Source: Pontixanthobacter rizhaonensis (lineage in GTDB: Bacteria; Pseudomonadota; Alphaproteobacteria; Sphingomonadales; Sphingomonadaceae). From it: DNA of 64,000 nt. Where the stretch lies: positions 1,105,001 to 1,169,000 of the forward strand of contig NZ_JABCRE010000002.1 of the NCBI RefSeq assembly GCF_012972675.1, written 5' to 3'. The position numbers and the translations under genes are program-made. This document shows positions 1 through 9,095 of the stretch, in pieces (the stretch's first letter is position 1; each line of letters begins with the position of its first letter). A model generated the notes under the pieces. That model made no database searches and was not told where the DNA came from. It saw nothing but the letters and a program-made list of their open reading frames with translations.

Positions 1-1238
1 AATCGCGCGAGATCGACAGTGAACAAACCACGACGACACCGCAGACGGTTACGCGAAACTGGGTGGCAGAAAGCGGCACCCGTACTCCTTGGACCACCGA
101 GTCCGAGTATGCTGCGACATATGTACCTCCTACCTCCGGTGGCACTGGGGACACTGGCGGTACCACTGGCGGATATTACAGTTGCACCAATTCAGTGCCG
201 AGCAGCACCTGGACCTTTGCTAACGAGTTGATCTCGAGCGAAACCGGTACCGATGAGAACGGCCAGCCCACGACAACCGAATATTATCGCAGAACCAGCA
301 ACGGGACCAATTACCGGCAAATTATCTCAGGCGACAAATGCCTGATCCAATCTTCGACAGACACCAACTACGTCGAGACTTTCGAGAGCTACAGCTACGA
401 ACAGACATCTTCGACTCCGGTGTATGAGTACAAGCCGATTGCGTCTGATGTGACCAATTGGCGCACTGATCTTAATGGATGTATTGAAGAGCGCCGCACG
501 AGTGAGATCACTGATTACGACAATGTCGATATCACCCAGAATTTGGACTTGGATATCGACACTGTCCCGACAGCTGGTGATTCGGACACTCAATGGCGGC
601 CATCAAATCCTAACGCCATTTATGCACGTTCGTTCGACTATTTTGGCAATGGATCGTTCACGCCTGAAGCTGTGAAGACAACAGAAGGGTTCGCACCGAC
701 CGGCCAATGGTGGTTTTCCCACTGCCCGGCCCGGGCTCAAAAACTCGCTCCGATGACGAGTGACGAGGTCGATACGTATCTCGCCACGCTTAGCCCATTT
801 GGCGCGACTTACCACGATATCGGGATGATTTGGGGAGGCCGTTTGATGTCTCCAACCGGTCTATACGCGGCAGAGAATGCAGACGGCACCAATGGTCAAC
901 GCGCTCGCCACTTGATCTTTTTGACTGACGGCCAGACCGAACCTTACGATCTTGCCTACGGTGCTTACGGCATTGAAGGCCTTGATCGTCGCCGGTGGAA
1001 CCCATCCTCAACACTGTCACTAGCAGACACTGTCGAGGCGCGGTTCGGCGTCGCTTGCGCCGAAGTGAAGAAGAGAAACATAACTGTATGGGTTATCGCT
1101 TTCGGCACCTATCTGAATGACGCGATGGTCGAATGCGCAGGCAACGGTCAGTATTTTGAGGCAGCCAATGCGGATGACCTCAACAATGCATTCACATCGA
1201 TTGCCCGATCCATTGGTGATCTGAGGCTGTCGAAATGA
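1..1238 (+). CDS. TadG-like pilus assembly protein with von Willebrand A domain (5' partial)
   Basis: The reading frame is open from base 3 of the window, so the true start lies upstream. A GTG at 63 is internal. The visible ~410 residues end in a von Willebrand factor A-type fold: hydrophobic strand plus the TDG motif near 913-933, then a stretch around VWVIAFGTYLNDAMVECAG and a C-terminal helix that closes the domain. The metal-site DxSxS motif expected earlier in the fold is not in the window. Middle residues are rich in Thr, Ser, Tyr and Asp. TadG-family proteins with this domain are envelope proteins of the Tad (tight adherence) Flp pilus system. The next two genes are TadE-type and overlap by ATGA, supporting one operon. 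Function by family and context; confident on class, not on exact role. Confidence 0.8.
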   Translation, partial: SREIDSEQTTTTPQTVTRNWVAESGTRTPWTTESEYAATYVPPTSGGTGDTGGTTGGYYSCTNSVPSSTWTFANELISSETGTDENGQPTTTEYYRRTSNGTNYRQIISGDKCLIQSSTDTNYVETFESYSYEQTSSTPVYEYKPIASDVTNWRTDLNGCIEERRTSEITDYDNVDITQNLDLDIDTVPTAGDSDTQWRPSNPNAIYARSFDYFGNGSFTPEAVKTTEGFAPTGQWWFSHCPARAQKLAPMTSDEVDTYLATLSPFGATYHDIGMIWGGRLMSPTGLYAAENADGTNGQRARHLIFLTDGQTEPYDLAYGAYGIEGLDRRRWNPSSTLSLADTVEARFGVACAEVKKRNITVWVIAFGTYLNDAMVECAGNGQYFEAANADDLNNAFTSIARSIGDLRLSK

Positions 1239-1822
1239 TGCAGAAAACAACACAACAAATTTGGCATGACGAGAACGGAGTTTCGATCGTAGAATTCGCG
1301 ATGGTGGCCCCGCTCCTGCTTATGATGTTGCTGGGCTTTTTTGACGTCTCTTACAACATGTATGCCAACACTATGCTTCAAGGCGCAGTCCATGAAGCGG
1401 CGCGCGATTCATCATTGGAAGCAGCAAACGAAGCTGCCTTGGATGCAGCCGTAACGTCATCGGTACGCGAAGTGGCCGGCGAAGCGACATTGAAGTTTGA
1501 GCGTAAAGCCTACGCCACCTTCACCGCAGTTGCGAAGGCCGAGGAATTTACTGACATCAATAATGACGGCCAGTGCAACGATAACGAACCATTTGAAGAC
1601 GCCAATAATAACGGGGTCTGGGATGCTGACCAAGGCGAGGCCGGCAGCGGCGGCGCCCGCGATGCGGTGCTCTATAACGTTACTATCCGGTATCCCCGTG
1701 CCTTTCCAATCGCCCCATTTATCGGAATCTCGGAATATCACGAAACCACTGCGACAACAGTTCTTCGCAATCAGCCGTTTGATGGCGAAATAGACCGATC
1801 AGCGATTGGGAATTGCATATGA
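1235..1822 (+). CDS. tadE: TadE-family pilus assembly protein / minor pilin
   Basis: 195 residues. Residues 14-50 form the TadE signature: a short basic leader, GVSIVEFA, then a hydrophobic helix (about 22-37) as in type IV-like minor pilins. Such proteins are inserted in the inner membrane and act in Flp pilus assembly. ATG at 1235 overlaps the upstream stop as ATGA, so translation is probably coupled. Residues 107-118 and 122-132 carry two Asp/Asn-rich loops (DINNDGQCNDNE and DANNNGVWDAD) that resemble calcium-binding EF-hand or dockerin loops, which is not part of the core TadE domain. The gene ends overlapping the next TadG-like gene. Confidence 0.85.
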   Translation: MMQKTTQQIWHDENGVSIVEFAMVAPLLLMMLLGFFDVSYNMYANTMLQGAVHEAARDSSLEAANEAALDAAVTSSVREVAGEATLKFERKAYATFTAVAKAEEFTDINNDGQCNDNEPFEDANNNGVWDADQGEAGSGGARDAVLYNVTIRYPRAFPIAPFIGISEYHETTATTVLRNQPFDGEIDRSAIGNCI

Positions 1823-2805
1823 ATACGCTGTCGAAATTCGCCGTCGCCTTACGCAATGATAAAAAGGCCGCCGCGCTCACCGAATTTGCGTTAGCTACAC
1901 CTCTTGTGTTGACGCTCGGCCTATGGGGCCTCGAGACGGCAAACCTCGCCATGATGCATATGCGGGTCAATCAGGCCGCTATGCAGATTGCCGATAATGC
2001 GGCGCGGATTGGCGACACATCGACACTATCCAACCAAAAGATCTACGAGGATGACCTCAACGACATTCTGCGCGGCATGGATATTCAGGCTGGGGAGAGC
2101 ATCGATCTTTACCAGCACGGCCGCGTGATCATCAGCAGCTTACAAGTTGAACCAGGCAGCGACCCGGACCAGCAGTATATTGCATGGCAACGCTGCAAAG
2201 GCCGAAAAGAGGTTTCATCCAGTTACGGCGATCAAGGTACAGGCGTTGGCGATCCAAGCTTTACCGGGATGGGGCCAGCAGGTGAGGAAGTAACTGCCAT
2301 TGCCAATGACGCTGTGATGTTTGTCGAAGTGCAATATAATTATCAGCCTTTGGCTACCGATGCGTTCATCAGCGACCCTGTCATCAGAAGCCGGGCGGCT
2401 TTTCAGGTTCGCGCAAGCCGCGATCTCACGCAGATTTATGAGCGCAATCCCGGATCACCTGCGGAAATTGCACGGTGCGACATCTTTGATTCCTACAAAG
2501 AAGCCCCTCCCCCGCCACGCAAGACCGGCGGCTGGTCGTGGATATTCAGCGATGACCCCAACGCTGGCGGCGGTAGCTCAAGCAGCTCTGGGGGATCCTC
2601 CAGCACTAGCGGCGGCAGCTCGGGTGGCTCGTCAAGCCCTGGCGGCGGTACTACCAACAACAGTGGCACGGGCGACGGAAGCGGCAACGGCGGAAATAAT
2701 AACTCCAGCAGCGGCGGAAATGACGGCACCGGAGATGGCTCTAACGGCAATGGCAATAATGATGATGATGGACAATGGTGTCCGTCGTGGAACTGGTGGT
2801 GTTAA
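1819..2805 (+). CDS. TadE/TadG-like pilus protein with low-complexity Ser/Gly/Asn tail
   Basis: I choose ATG 1819 over the in-frame TTG at 1813 because it overlaps the tadE stop as ATGA. The protein is then 328 residues. The N-terminus (about 5-45) is again TadE-like: AALTEFALATPLVL followed by a hydrophobic helix. The central part is an ordinary periplasmic-looking domain. From about residue 250 the chain turns into Gly/Ser/Asn/Asp repeats with a proline patch (EAPPPPRK) before it, and it ends in WCPSWNWWC, a Trp- and Cys-rich tip. The tail could be a flexible, surface-exposed stalk. It is the last gene of the Tad block here and faces pdhB. Confidence 0.75.
   Translation: MNTLSKFAVALRNDKKAAALTEFALATPLVLTLGLWGLETANLAMMHMRVNQAAMQIADNAARIGDTSTLSNQKIYEDDLNDILRGMDIQAGESIDLYQHGRVIISSLQVEPGSDPDQQYIAWQRCKGRKEVSSSYGDQGTGVGDPSFTGMGPAGEEVTAIANDAVMFVEVQYNYQPLATDAFISDPVIRSRAAFQVRASRDLTQIYERNPGSPAEIARCDIFDSYKEAPPPPRKTGGWSWIFSDDPNAGGGSSSSSGGSSSTSGGSSGGSSSPGGGTTNNSGTGDGSGNGGNNNSSSGGNDGTGDGSNGNGNNDDDGQWCPSWNWWC
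2565..2775 (+). repeat. low-complexity Gly/Ser/Asn/Asp-coding tract
   Basis: Imperfect short repeats of ggc, agc, aac and gat codons inside the 3' end of the TadG-like gene. They code for runs of Ser, Gly, Asn and Asp. The region has strong purine/pyrimidine and codon bias relative to its flanks, is prone to slippage, and is a likely length-variable segment. Confidence 0.7.
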
Positions 2806-2850
2806 ACCACCAACCCGTGCGCCGCACCCACCTTGGTCACAGCCGTTGAT

Positions 2851-4212
2851 CTATACGTAGCAGACCTTTTTCACCGCCTCTACGATCCGCGGCGTGTCAA
2901 TCAGTGCCAGCTTCTCCAAATTTGCGGCATAGGGTAGAGGTACATCTTCATTGCAAACGCGCATCACTGGCGCATCCAGATGATCAAAACCTTCTTCCAT
3001 GCAGATCGTCGTTATTTCTGAAGCGATCGAACAGGTCGGCCACCCCTCCTCTGCAATAACCAAACGATTGGTCTTCGCCAGACTATCCAATACCGCCTGC
3101 TTATCGAGAGGTCGTAATGTACGGAGGTCGATAACTTCGGCGTCAATGCCTTGTTCCGCAAGCTCATCAGCCGCTTCAAGCGACAAACCCACTCCGATCG
3201 AATAACTCACAATGGTAACGTCACTGCCTTCGCGCATGATCCGCGCTTTGCCAATTGGCAGAACATGATCATCAAGTTCTGGCAGCTCAAAATTACGGCC
3301 GTAAACCAGCTCGTTTTCGAGGAATACGACAGGGTCTTCACATCGAATTGCGGCTTTTAGCAGGCCCTTGGCATCCGAGGAATCATAAGGAGCGATCACA
3401 ATCAAACCGGGTACGCTTGCATACCAGGGGCCATAGTTCTGGCTGTGCTGTGCCCCTACCCGGCTAGCAGCGCCATTGGGACCGCGGAATACAACAGGGC
3501 AGCGCATCTGCCCGCCGGACATGTAGTTTGTCTTCGCGGCAGAATTGATGACGTGATCAATGGCTTGCATCGCGAAGTTAAATGTCATGAACTCCACAAT
3601 CGGACGTAGACCGCCCATCGCAGCACCCGCGCCGATACCGGCGAAACCGTACTCCGTAATCGGCGTATCGATAACCCGCTTAGGGCCGAATTCATCAAGC
3701 AACCCCTGCGTGACCTTATAGGCACCTTGGTATTGGGCCACTTCTTCACCCATTACGAATACGCGTTCATCCCGGCGCATTTCTTCTGCCATCGCGTCAC
3801 GCAATGCTTCGCGAACAGGTATGCTTGCCATATTGGTACCGTGTGGAACCTCGGGATCTGCTTTCGGCTGGCTCGGCGCTGGTCTTTCGGCCTTCTCAGC
3901 AACGATGGCGGGGTCTTCTGCTGGCTCCGGGGCCGCATCTTGCGTGTCTGTAGTCGTGGCGGCATCCTCGCCCTCACCCGACAGCATAGCTATTACCGTT
4001 CCGACAGCTACATTTTCAGTACCTTCGGCGACCAGAATTTGCCCGACGACACCATCATCAATCGCTTCAAATTCCATCGTGGCTTTGTCGGTTTCAATCT
4101 CTGCCAGAATATCGCCGGGGGCAATTTCATCACCCTCTTTGACAAGCCACTTCGCGAGCGTGCCCTCTTCCATTGTTGGTGACAGGGCGGGCATTTTGAG
4201 TTCAATCGCCAT
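2851..4212 (-). CDS. pdhB: pyruvate dehydrogenase E1 component, beta subunit, with N-terminal lipoyl domain
   Basis: 453 residues from ATG 4212. That start has GGAGGAG eight bases upstream; the in-frame TTG at 4218 is too close to it. Residues 1-80 are a biotinyl/lipoyl domain with the lipoylated lysine expected at K43 (ETDKATME). An Ala/Pro/Glu-rich hinge spans about 80-130. The rest is the transketolase-type beta subunit (pyrimidine-binding and C-terminal domains; [31 protein letters not shown]). With PdhA it decarboxylates pyruvate to feed acetyl-CoA into the TCA cycle. A lipoyl domain fused to E1-beta is known in alphaproteobacteria. The gene starts two bases after the pdhA stop. No pdhC is seen here. 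Confidence 0.95.
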   Translation of the reverse strand: MAIELKMPALSPTMEEGTLAKWLVKEGDEIAPGDILAEIETDKATMEFEAIDDGVVGQILVAEGTENVAVGTVIAMLSGEGEDAATTTDTQDAAPEPAEDPAIVAEKAERPAPSQPKADPEVPHGTNMASIPVREALRDAMAEEMRRDERVFVMGEEVAQYQGAYKVTQGLLDEFGPKRVIDTPITEYGFAGIGAGAAMGGLRPIVEFMTFNFAMQAIDHVINSAAKTNYMSGGQMRCPVVFRGPNGAASRVGAQHSQNYGPWYASVPGLIVIAPYDSSDAKGLLKAAIRCEDPVVFLENELVYGRNFELPELDDHVLPIGKARIMREGSDVTIVSYSIGVGLSLEAADELAEQGIDAEVIDLRTLRPLDKQAVLDSLAKTNRLVIAEEGWPTCSIASEITTICMEEGFDHLDAPVMRVCNEDVPLPYAANLEKLALIDTPRIVEAVKKVCYV

Positions 4213-4214
4213 GC

Positions 4215-5318
4215 TCAATACTCCTCCACCAGAACATCGGTGTACAGTTCGCTCGGTTCCGGTTCGGCAGAGCTTTCCGCAAAATCAGCCGACTCAGCGA
4301 CCCGTGACCGGATAGCCTTATCAATCGCCTTGAGCTCTTCCTCTGTTTTGCCCCGCTCAAGCAGAACCTTCTTGAGGCCCTCAATCGGATCTTTATGGTC
4401 GCGCATATCCTGCACTTCGTCCCGCGTACGGTACTTCGCGGGATCGGACATAGAGTGCCCGCGATAGCGATATGTGTTCAATTCCATCAGCACCGGGCCT
4501 TTACCGTCCCGGACGTGCTTGAACGCAATTTCAGCCGCATTGCGCACTTCCAGAACATCCATGCCATTTACATGCATACCAGGAATGCGGAACGCAGTAC
4601 CCCGGCGGTAAAATTCTGTTTCTGCGGAGCTGCGGCTTACCGCTGTGCCCATCGCATATTGGTTGTTTTCGACGACGAATACGATGGGAAGCTTCCACAA
4701 AGCCGCCATGTTAAATGTCTCGTAAACTTGCCCTTGGTTCGCTGCCCCATCGCCAAAATAGGCAAGGCAAATGCCGCCATCATTATCGTATTGGTGCGCC
4801 AATGCCAGACCGCCACCAAGGGCGACTTGTGCGCCCACAATGCCGTGCCCGCCATAGAATTTATGCTCAGTCGAAAACATATGCATCGACCCGCCCTTCC
4901 CCTTGGAAATGCCCGCCTGACGTCCGGTCAACTCAGCCATAATAACATTGGGATCGATACCGTAGGCCAACATATGGCCATGATCGCGGTACCCTGTGAT
5001 CACGCTGTCCGTATCTCCGTCGAGCGCGCTTTGCAGGCCAATGGCCACCGCTTCCTGCCCGATATAGAGATGACAAAAACCACCAATCAAACCCAAACCG
5101 TAAAGCTGGCCAGCCTTTTCCTCAAACCGCCGGATCAGCAGCATTTGCTCGTAAAACTGCAACAATTCCGCGTCCGATGCGTCATAGCTCGGCGCAACTT
5201 CATGCGCATCTTGTAGGCTATGGAGAGCGAAATCTTCGCTACTTTCAGCTTTGCTTGCAGCTGTTTTGGAACCCGCTTTTTTAGCAGGCGTTTTACGAGT
5301 CCGGGCTTCTTTGGCCAA
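4215..5318 (-). CDS. pdhA: pyruvate dehydrogenase E1 component, alpha subunit
   Basis: 367 residues. The thiamine diphosphate motif is clear: GDGAANQG at 189-196 through VVENN at 215-219. The regulatory-loop region [10 protein letters not shown] is also present. The N-terminal 45 residues are Lys/Ala/Ser-rich and variable, as in other alphaproteobacterial homologues. The only in-frame start before this stretch is TTG at 5318, preceded by GAGGA ten bases away, so I accept a TTG start. The enzyme pairs with PdhB. It lies downstream of ftsB on the same strand with a 142-base gap that could hold its own promoter. Confidence 0.95.
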   Translation of the reverse strand: MAKEARTRKTPAKKAGSKTAASKAESSEDFALHSLQDAHEVAPSYDASDAELLQFYEQMLLIRRFEEKAGQLYGLGLIGGFCHLYIGQEAVAIGLQSALDGDTDSVITGYRDHGHMLAYGIDPNVIMAELTGRQAGISKGKGGSMHMFSTEHKFYGGHGIVGAQVALGGGLALAHQYDNDGGICLAYFGDGAANQGQVYETFNMAALWKLPIVFVVENNQYAMGTAVSRSSAETEFYRRGTAFRIPGMHVNGMDVLEVRNAAEIAFKHVRDGKGPVLMELNTYRYRGHSMSDPAKYRTRDEVQDMRDHKDPIEGLKKVLLERGKTEEELKAIDKAIRSRVAESADFAESSAEPEPSELYTDVLVEEY

Positions 5319-5460
5319 AACGGAAAATCCTCAATTGTTAGGTACCTGGGGAGGCGTTGTCATACTATTTGATCTGGCGGGGGTATAGGCGCAATTTTAC
5401 GCAACACGCAATGTTTGCAACAAGCCTGCATACGAAATCGTTACGCTACGGAAAAAGGAA

Positions 5461-5784
5461 TTATCCGTCGGATTTAGGAAGTGTCAGAACCACTTCATCT
5501 GGGTGCACGACATTCAAATTACGGCGCAGTTCTTCACCAACCAAATCCGCATCGGCATGATCTGGATGCAGCAAATCGACGCGATTTTTCAACGCATCGC
5601 GCTCAGCAACCAGCGTCGCAATCTGGTCATGACGCTGCTCCAGCAGCTGAGAGTTTTCACCCCAAGCAAGAATGCCGCTAGGCCCGGCAATAGCCAATCC
5701 AAGGAGAACCAGCAGAGAGGCCAATGCCAACCTCTGCGTCAGTTGCTCTTTCGGTAGAGCAATTTTGTGTCCCTCTTTGGTCAT
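5461..5784 (-). CDS. ftsB: FtsB/DivIC-family septum formation protein
   Basis: About 107 residues from ATG 5784; a start at 5799 would add five. It has a short cytoplasmic N-terminus, one membrane helix (about 20-40), then a coiled coil (QLLEQRHDQIATLVAERDALKNRVDLL) and a DivIC-like end (HPDHADADLVGEELRRNLNVVHPDE). FtsB-type proteins bridge FtsL and FtsQ in the divisome. Placement just before pdhA-pdhB is the usual alphaproteobacterial order, which supports the call. Confidence 0.85.
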   Translation of the reverse strand: MTKEGHKIALPKEQLTQRLALASLLVLLGLAIAGPSGILAWGENSQLLEQRHDQIATLVAERDALKNRVDLLHPDHADADLVGEELRRNLNVVHPDEVVLTLPKSDG

Positions 5785-5853
5785 GCCCCTTAGAATCACA
5801 GTTGATTCGCCGACACAAGAACTATTTCAAAATAATTTGCCGCAGCGCATCAT

Positions 5854-7011
5854 TTAATACGATCTGGGTAGCCCCAAAACATGCTCTGCCAGGTAGCTCA
5901 GGATCAAATTAGTGGAGATCGGCGCCACAGTGTAGAGCCGCGCTTCGCGGAATTTTCGCTCCACGTCATACTCCTCTGCGAACCCAAAACCGCCATGCGT
6001 CTGTACGCACATATCCGCCGCAGCCCAGCTCGCCTCTGAAGCTAGCATTTTGGCCATATTGGCTTCTTCGCCAGCATTCCCGCCTGCATCAAATGCTTGC
6101 GCGGCATCGTGCACCATCAATTCCGCTGCCCGCATCTGCGCATAGCACCGCGCAATCGGGAACTGGACGCCTTGATTTTTTCCAATCGGGTTGCTGAAAA
6201 CATTCCGGTCTTTTGCGTAGTCGGTCGCCTTTTCGATAAACCATTTCGCATCACCAATACATTCCGCCGCAATCAGAATACGCTCTGCATTCATACCGGA
6301 TAAAATGTACCGAAAGCCCTTTCCTTCTTCACCAATCAGTGCCGAATCCGGGATGCGCATATCGTCAAAGAATACCTCTGTCGTTGAATGATTCATCATT
6401 GTGCGGATCGGTTTGATCGTCATTCCATTGCCGACGACATCGCGCATGTTGACGAGGAAAAGAGACAAACCTTCGGTCTTCTTCTCAACCTTGTCGCGGG
6501 GAGTGGTTCTGGCAAGCAGCATCATGAGGTCGGAATGTTCGGCCCGGCTAGTCCAGATTTTCTGGCCGTTGACCACGTAATCGTCGCCATCGCGCTGGGC
6601 AAAAGTGCGCAGACTTAGCGTATCGGTGCCGCTGGTCGGTTCAGATACTCCGAACGCTTGCAACCGCAATTCACCTGCCGCGATACCAGGCAGATAAGCA
6701 GCCTTCTGTTCTGCGCTTCCGTAACGCAGCAAAGTGTTCATCACATACATCTGCGCATGGGCCGCCGCCCCGTTGCATCCAGCAGCCTGAATCTCTTCCA
6801 TAATAACGGCTGCTGCATCCAGAGAAAGTCCGCTGCCGCCAAACTGTTCCGGGATCAGAGCGGCCAAGAAGCCAGCTTTGGTCAACGCGTCCACAAATTC
6901 ACCGGGATAGGCCCGATCGCGGTCTTTCTCCCGCCAATACTCACCGGGAAACTCTTCGCACAAAGAACGCACCGCACGGCGGATTTCCGCCAATTCTTCT
7001 GTATCTTTCAT
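5854..7011 (-). CDS. acyl-CoA dehydrogenase family protein
   Basis: 385 residues from ATG 7011 (MKDTEELAEIRRAVRSL); an in-frame TTG at 7053 would add 14 residues but has no better ribosome site. The three acyl-CoA dehydrogenase parts are visible: N-terminal helices, the middle beta domain (FGVSEPTSGTDTLSLRT, NGQKIWTSRAEHSD) and the C-terminal helical bundle (QTHGGFGFAEEYDVERKFREARLY). At the position where medium-chain enzymes have the catalytic glutamate (YEGT), this protein has AP of TVAPISTN, so the base is elsewhere or the substrate class differs. It likely oxidises an acyl-CoA with transfer to ETF. Substrate unknown. Confidence 0.88.
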   Translation of the reverse strand: MKDTEELAEIRRAVRSLCEEFPGEYWREKDRDRAYPGEFVDALTKAGFLAALIPEQFGGSGLSLDAAAVIMEEIQAAGCNGAAAHAQMYVMNTLLRYGSAEQKAAYLPGIAAGELRLQAFGVSEPTSGTDTLSLRTFAQRDGDDYVVNGQKIWTSRAEHSDLMMLLARTTPRDKVEKKTEGLSLFLVNMRDVVGNGMTIKPIRTMMNHSTTEVFFDDMRIPDSALIGEEGKGFRYILSGMNAERILIAAECIGDAKWFIEKATDYAKDRNVFSNPIGKNQGVQFPIARCYAQMRAAELMVHDAAQAFDAGGNAGEEANMAKMLASEASWAAADMCVQTHGGFGFAEEYDVERKFREARLYTVAPISTNLILSYLAEHVLGLPRSY

Positions 7012-7249
7012 ATTACGCCCTAGCGCCCCGTATTCATTAAAATCAGTTGCCAAAAAATCCGTCCAGCGCCGCCATTTCTACCATCGGATCAGAACGATCA
7101 TCAAACTATGTCTGCAACGCGCGCCTCATTACCGCATGCATATCATACAAGCAGGTAATATATGTAAGTTCCAACATCTCTTAGTCGGAAAATATTGTTT
7201 CCGTTCCGCGAACAGCGCGTCTGGCACCCGCCCTCTATGCGTTACCAAA

Positions 7250-7263
7250 TGTCTGGCCAGACA
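7250..7263. promoter_or_regulatory. perfect inverted repeat, possible operator
   Basis: TGTCTGGCCAGACA is a perfect two-fold palindrome 44 bases upstream of the putative hpd -35 box. Position and symmetry fit a dimeric regulator (for example an activator or repressor of tyrosine catabolism). The regulator is not identifiable from this window. Confidence 0.35.
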
Positions 7264-7306
7264 ATGCATGGGGTTATCCCATTGGGCAAGAAGCAGGAGC
7301 GGATCT

Positions 7307-7337
7307 TTGACAAAACACCTTCGATGATCCATATAGT
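7307..7337 (+). promoter_or_regulatory. putative sigma70 promoter of hpd
   Basis: TTGACA at 7307-7312 is a perfect -35 hexamer. TATAGT at 7332-7337 is a good -10 with a 19-base spacer, slightly long. The predicted transcript start near 7344 leaves a leader of about 22 bases to the chosen hpd ATG at 7366. Confidence 0.4.
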
Positions 7338-7365
7338 TTCTATTGTAACTAGTTTGGAACAACTG

Positions 7366-8472
7366 ATGCCAGATCTTTTCGATAATCCCGCCGGCCTGGA
7401 TGGCTTTGAATTCGTCGAGTTTTGCGCGCCGGAGCGTGGACAGCTTGAACCTGTCTTTGCAGCAATGGGTTTCACACTCGTCGCCAAGCATCGCAGCAAA
7501 GATGTCGATCTGTGGCGTCAAGGCGGCATCAATCTGATTGCTAACTACCAACCGCGTTCAGCAGCATGGTTCTTCGCACGCGAGCATGGCCCCAGCGCCT
7601 GCGGCATGGCCTTCCGCGTGAAAGATGCGGCCAACGCCTATGATCATTTGATCGCGCAAGGGGCAGAGCCTGTTGCAAATGAGCCTGGTCCGATGGAGCT
7701 ACGCATTCCCGCAATTCGCGGGATAGGCGGAGCTATACTGTATCTGGTGGACCGTTACGCGGATGAGAACGGCGACGGCCTGTCAATTTACGACATCGAT
7801 TTCGAGTATCTGCCCGGCGTTGAAAAACATCCGATTGGCGCGGGTTTCAACATTATCGATCACCTGACACACAATGTTTACACAGGCCGGATGGCGTATT
7901 GGGCTGACTATTATGAAAGCCTGTTTAACTTCAAAGAGATCCGCTTTTTCGATATCAAAGGCGAATATACCGGACTGACTTCAAAAGCGCTCACCGCCCC
8001 AGACGGTAAGATCAAAATTCCGCTCAATGAAGAAGGCGAAGGCGGCAAAGGTCAGATTGAAGAATTCCTGCGGGAATTTAACGGCGAAGGCATCCAACAT
8101 ATCGCGCTTATCTGTGATGATCTGGTGGCGTGTTGGGACCGGCTGAAGGAGTTTGGCGTCCCGTTTATGACCGCCCCGCCCCAGACATATTACGACATGC
8201 TGGACGAGCGTCTGCCCGGACATGCGGAAGATACTGAAGCACTTCAGATGCGCGGAATTCTGCTAGATGGCACAACCGAAGGCGGAGAGCCACGCTTGCT
8301 GTTGCAAATTTTTGCTGAAGCACAGGTTGGCCCGGTATTCTTCGAATTTATCCAGCGTAAGGGTGATGATGGGTTTGGCGAAGGTAACTTTAAAGCCTTG
8401 TTTGAAAGTATGGAACGCGACCAAATCAACCGCGGCGCTTTGGACGTCGACAATATGGAACCTGCCCAATGA
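7366..8472 (+). CDS. hpd: 4-hydroxyphenylpyruvate dioxygenase
   Basis: 368 residues from ATG 7366, the usual family length; upstream in-frame starts would lie before the putative promoter. The enzyme converts 4-hydroxyphenylpyruvate to homogentisate in tyrosine degradation. Two VOC-type modules are visible. The iron ligands expected from the family are at H166 ([13 protein letters not shown]), H245 (GIQHIAL) and E327 (PVFFEFIQR). The C-terminal helix ([21 protein letters not shown]) is the conserved gate. It overlaps the next VOC gene as ATGA, so the two are co-translated. No homogentisate dioxygenase or fumarylacetoacetase is visible nearby. Confidence 0.95.
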   Translation: MPDLFDNPAGLDGFEFVEFCAPERGQLEPVFAAMGFTLVAKHRSKDVDLWRQGGINLIANYQPRSAAWFFAREHGPSACGMAFRVKDAANAYDHLIAQGAEPVANEPGPMELRIPAIRGIGGAILYLVDRYADENGDGLSIYDIDFEYLPGVEKHPIGAGFNIIDHLTHNVYTGRMAYWADYYESLFNFKEIRFFDIKGEYTGLTSKALTAPDGKIKIPLNEEGEGGKGQIEEFLREFNGEGIQHIALICDDLVACWDRLKEFGVPFMTAPPQTYYDMLDERLPGHAEDTEALQMRGILLDGTTEGGEPRLLLQIFAEAQVGPVFFEFIQRKGDDGFGEGNFKALFESMERDQINRGALDVDNMEPAQ

Positions 8473-9041
8473 GTACATCCAGCCCAGTTAAGCTAGGCGG
8501 CGTTCATCACGCAGCCTACCGCTGCAAAGACGCCAAAGAAACCGTTGAATGGTATGAGCGTGTGCTGGGTATGGAATACACATCTGCGTTTTCGGAAGAT
8601 CATGTGCCGTCGACTGGCGCTTATGATCCTTACATGCATGTCTTCCTTGATGCGGGAAACAATAACATCTTGGCGTTTTTTGAGCTGCCACATCAGCCCG
8701 ATATGGGCCGCGACGAAAACACACCCGCTTGGGTCCAACATTTGGCGTTCCGCGTGGAATCCGAAGAAGCGCTTTTGGCGGCGAAGGCGCATGTTGAAGG
8801 GTTAGGCATCGATGTACTTGGGCCCACCCATCACGGTATCTTTAAATCGATCTATTTCTTTGACCCCAATGGCCACCGGGTTGAGCTGGCAACCGATATC
8901 GGCACGGTAGAACAATATGCAGAACTGAAAAACGTTGCGATGCCAATGTTGGAAGAATGGAGCGAAACCAAAACAGCGCCCCGCCATGCTGACTGGTTGC
9001 ACGAAATCGCGCGGGGCGAGCATAAAAAGCTTAAAGACTAA
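8469..9041 (+). CDS. VOC (glyoxalase/dioxygenase superfamily) protein
   Basis: 190 residues. Two beta-alpha-beta-beta-beta modules are seen: [24 protein letters not shown] and [19 protein letters not shown] ... [17 protein letters not shown]. Putative metal ligands are the His in VHHAAY, the His in VQHLAF and the Glu in HRVELA. This is the pattern of glyoxalase-fold dioxygenases or isomerases, but substrate cannot be assigned. The start overlaps the hpd stop as ATGA, which argues for a role linked to tyrosine or phenylpyruvate metabolism. It is not a second hpd because it is half the length and lacks the C-terminal gate. Confidence 0.8.
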   Translation: MSTSSPVKLGGVHHAAYRCKDAKETVEWYERVLGMEYTSAFSEDHVPSTGAYDPYMHVFLDAGNNNILAFFELPHQPDMGRDENTPAWVQHLAFRVESEEALLAAKAHVEGLGIDVLGPTHHGIFKSIYFFDPNGHRVELATDIGTVEQYAELKNVAMPMLEEWSETKTAPRHADWLHEIARGEHKKLKD

Positions 9042-9095
9042 GAATCGGAACCTTTCTTGGGCCTGCCGCATTGGTTGCTTGAGAAAAGGAATTTC

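Larger units (their letters stand above)
7012..7365. other. divergent regulatory region between acyl-CoA dehydrogenase and hpd
   Basis: About 350 bases without a supported gene. It must hold the start signals of both flanking genes. I can see a perfect 14-base palindrome at 7250-7263 and a sigma70-like pair at 7307-7337 facing hpd. Reading frames that cross this stretch lack coding character and overlap hpd. Confidence 0.6.

Noticed and set aside
2565-2775. Tandem repeats as CRISPR or mobile repeat
   Set aside because: They are in frame, low-complexity codons of a protein tail with no spacers.
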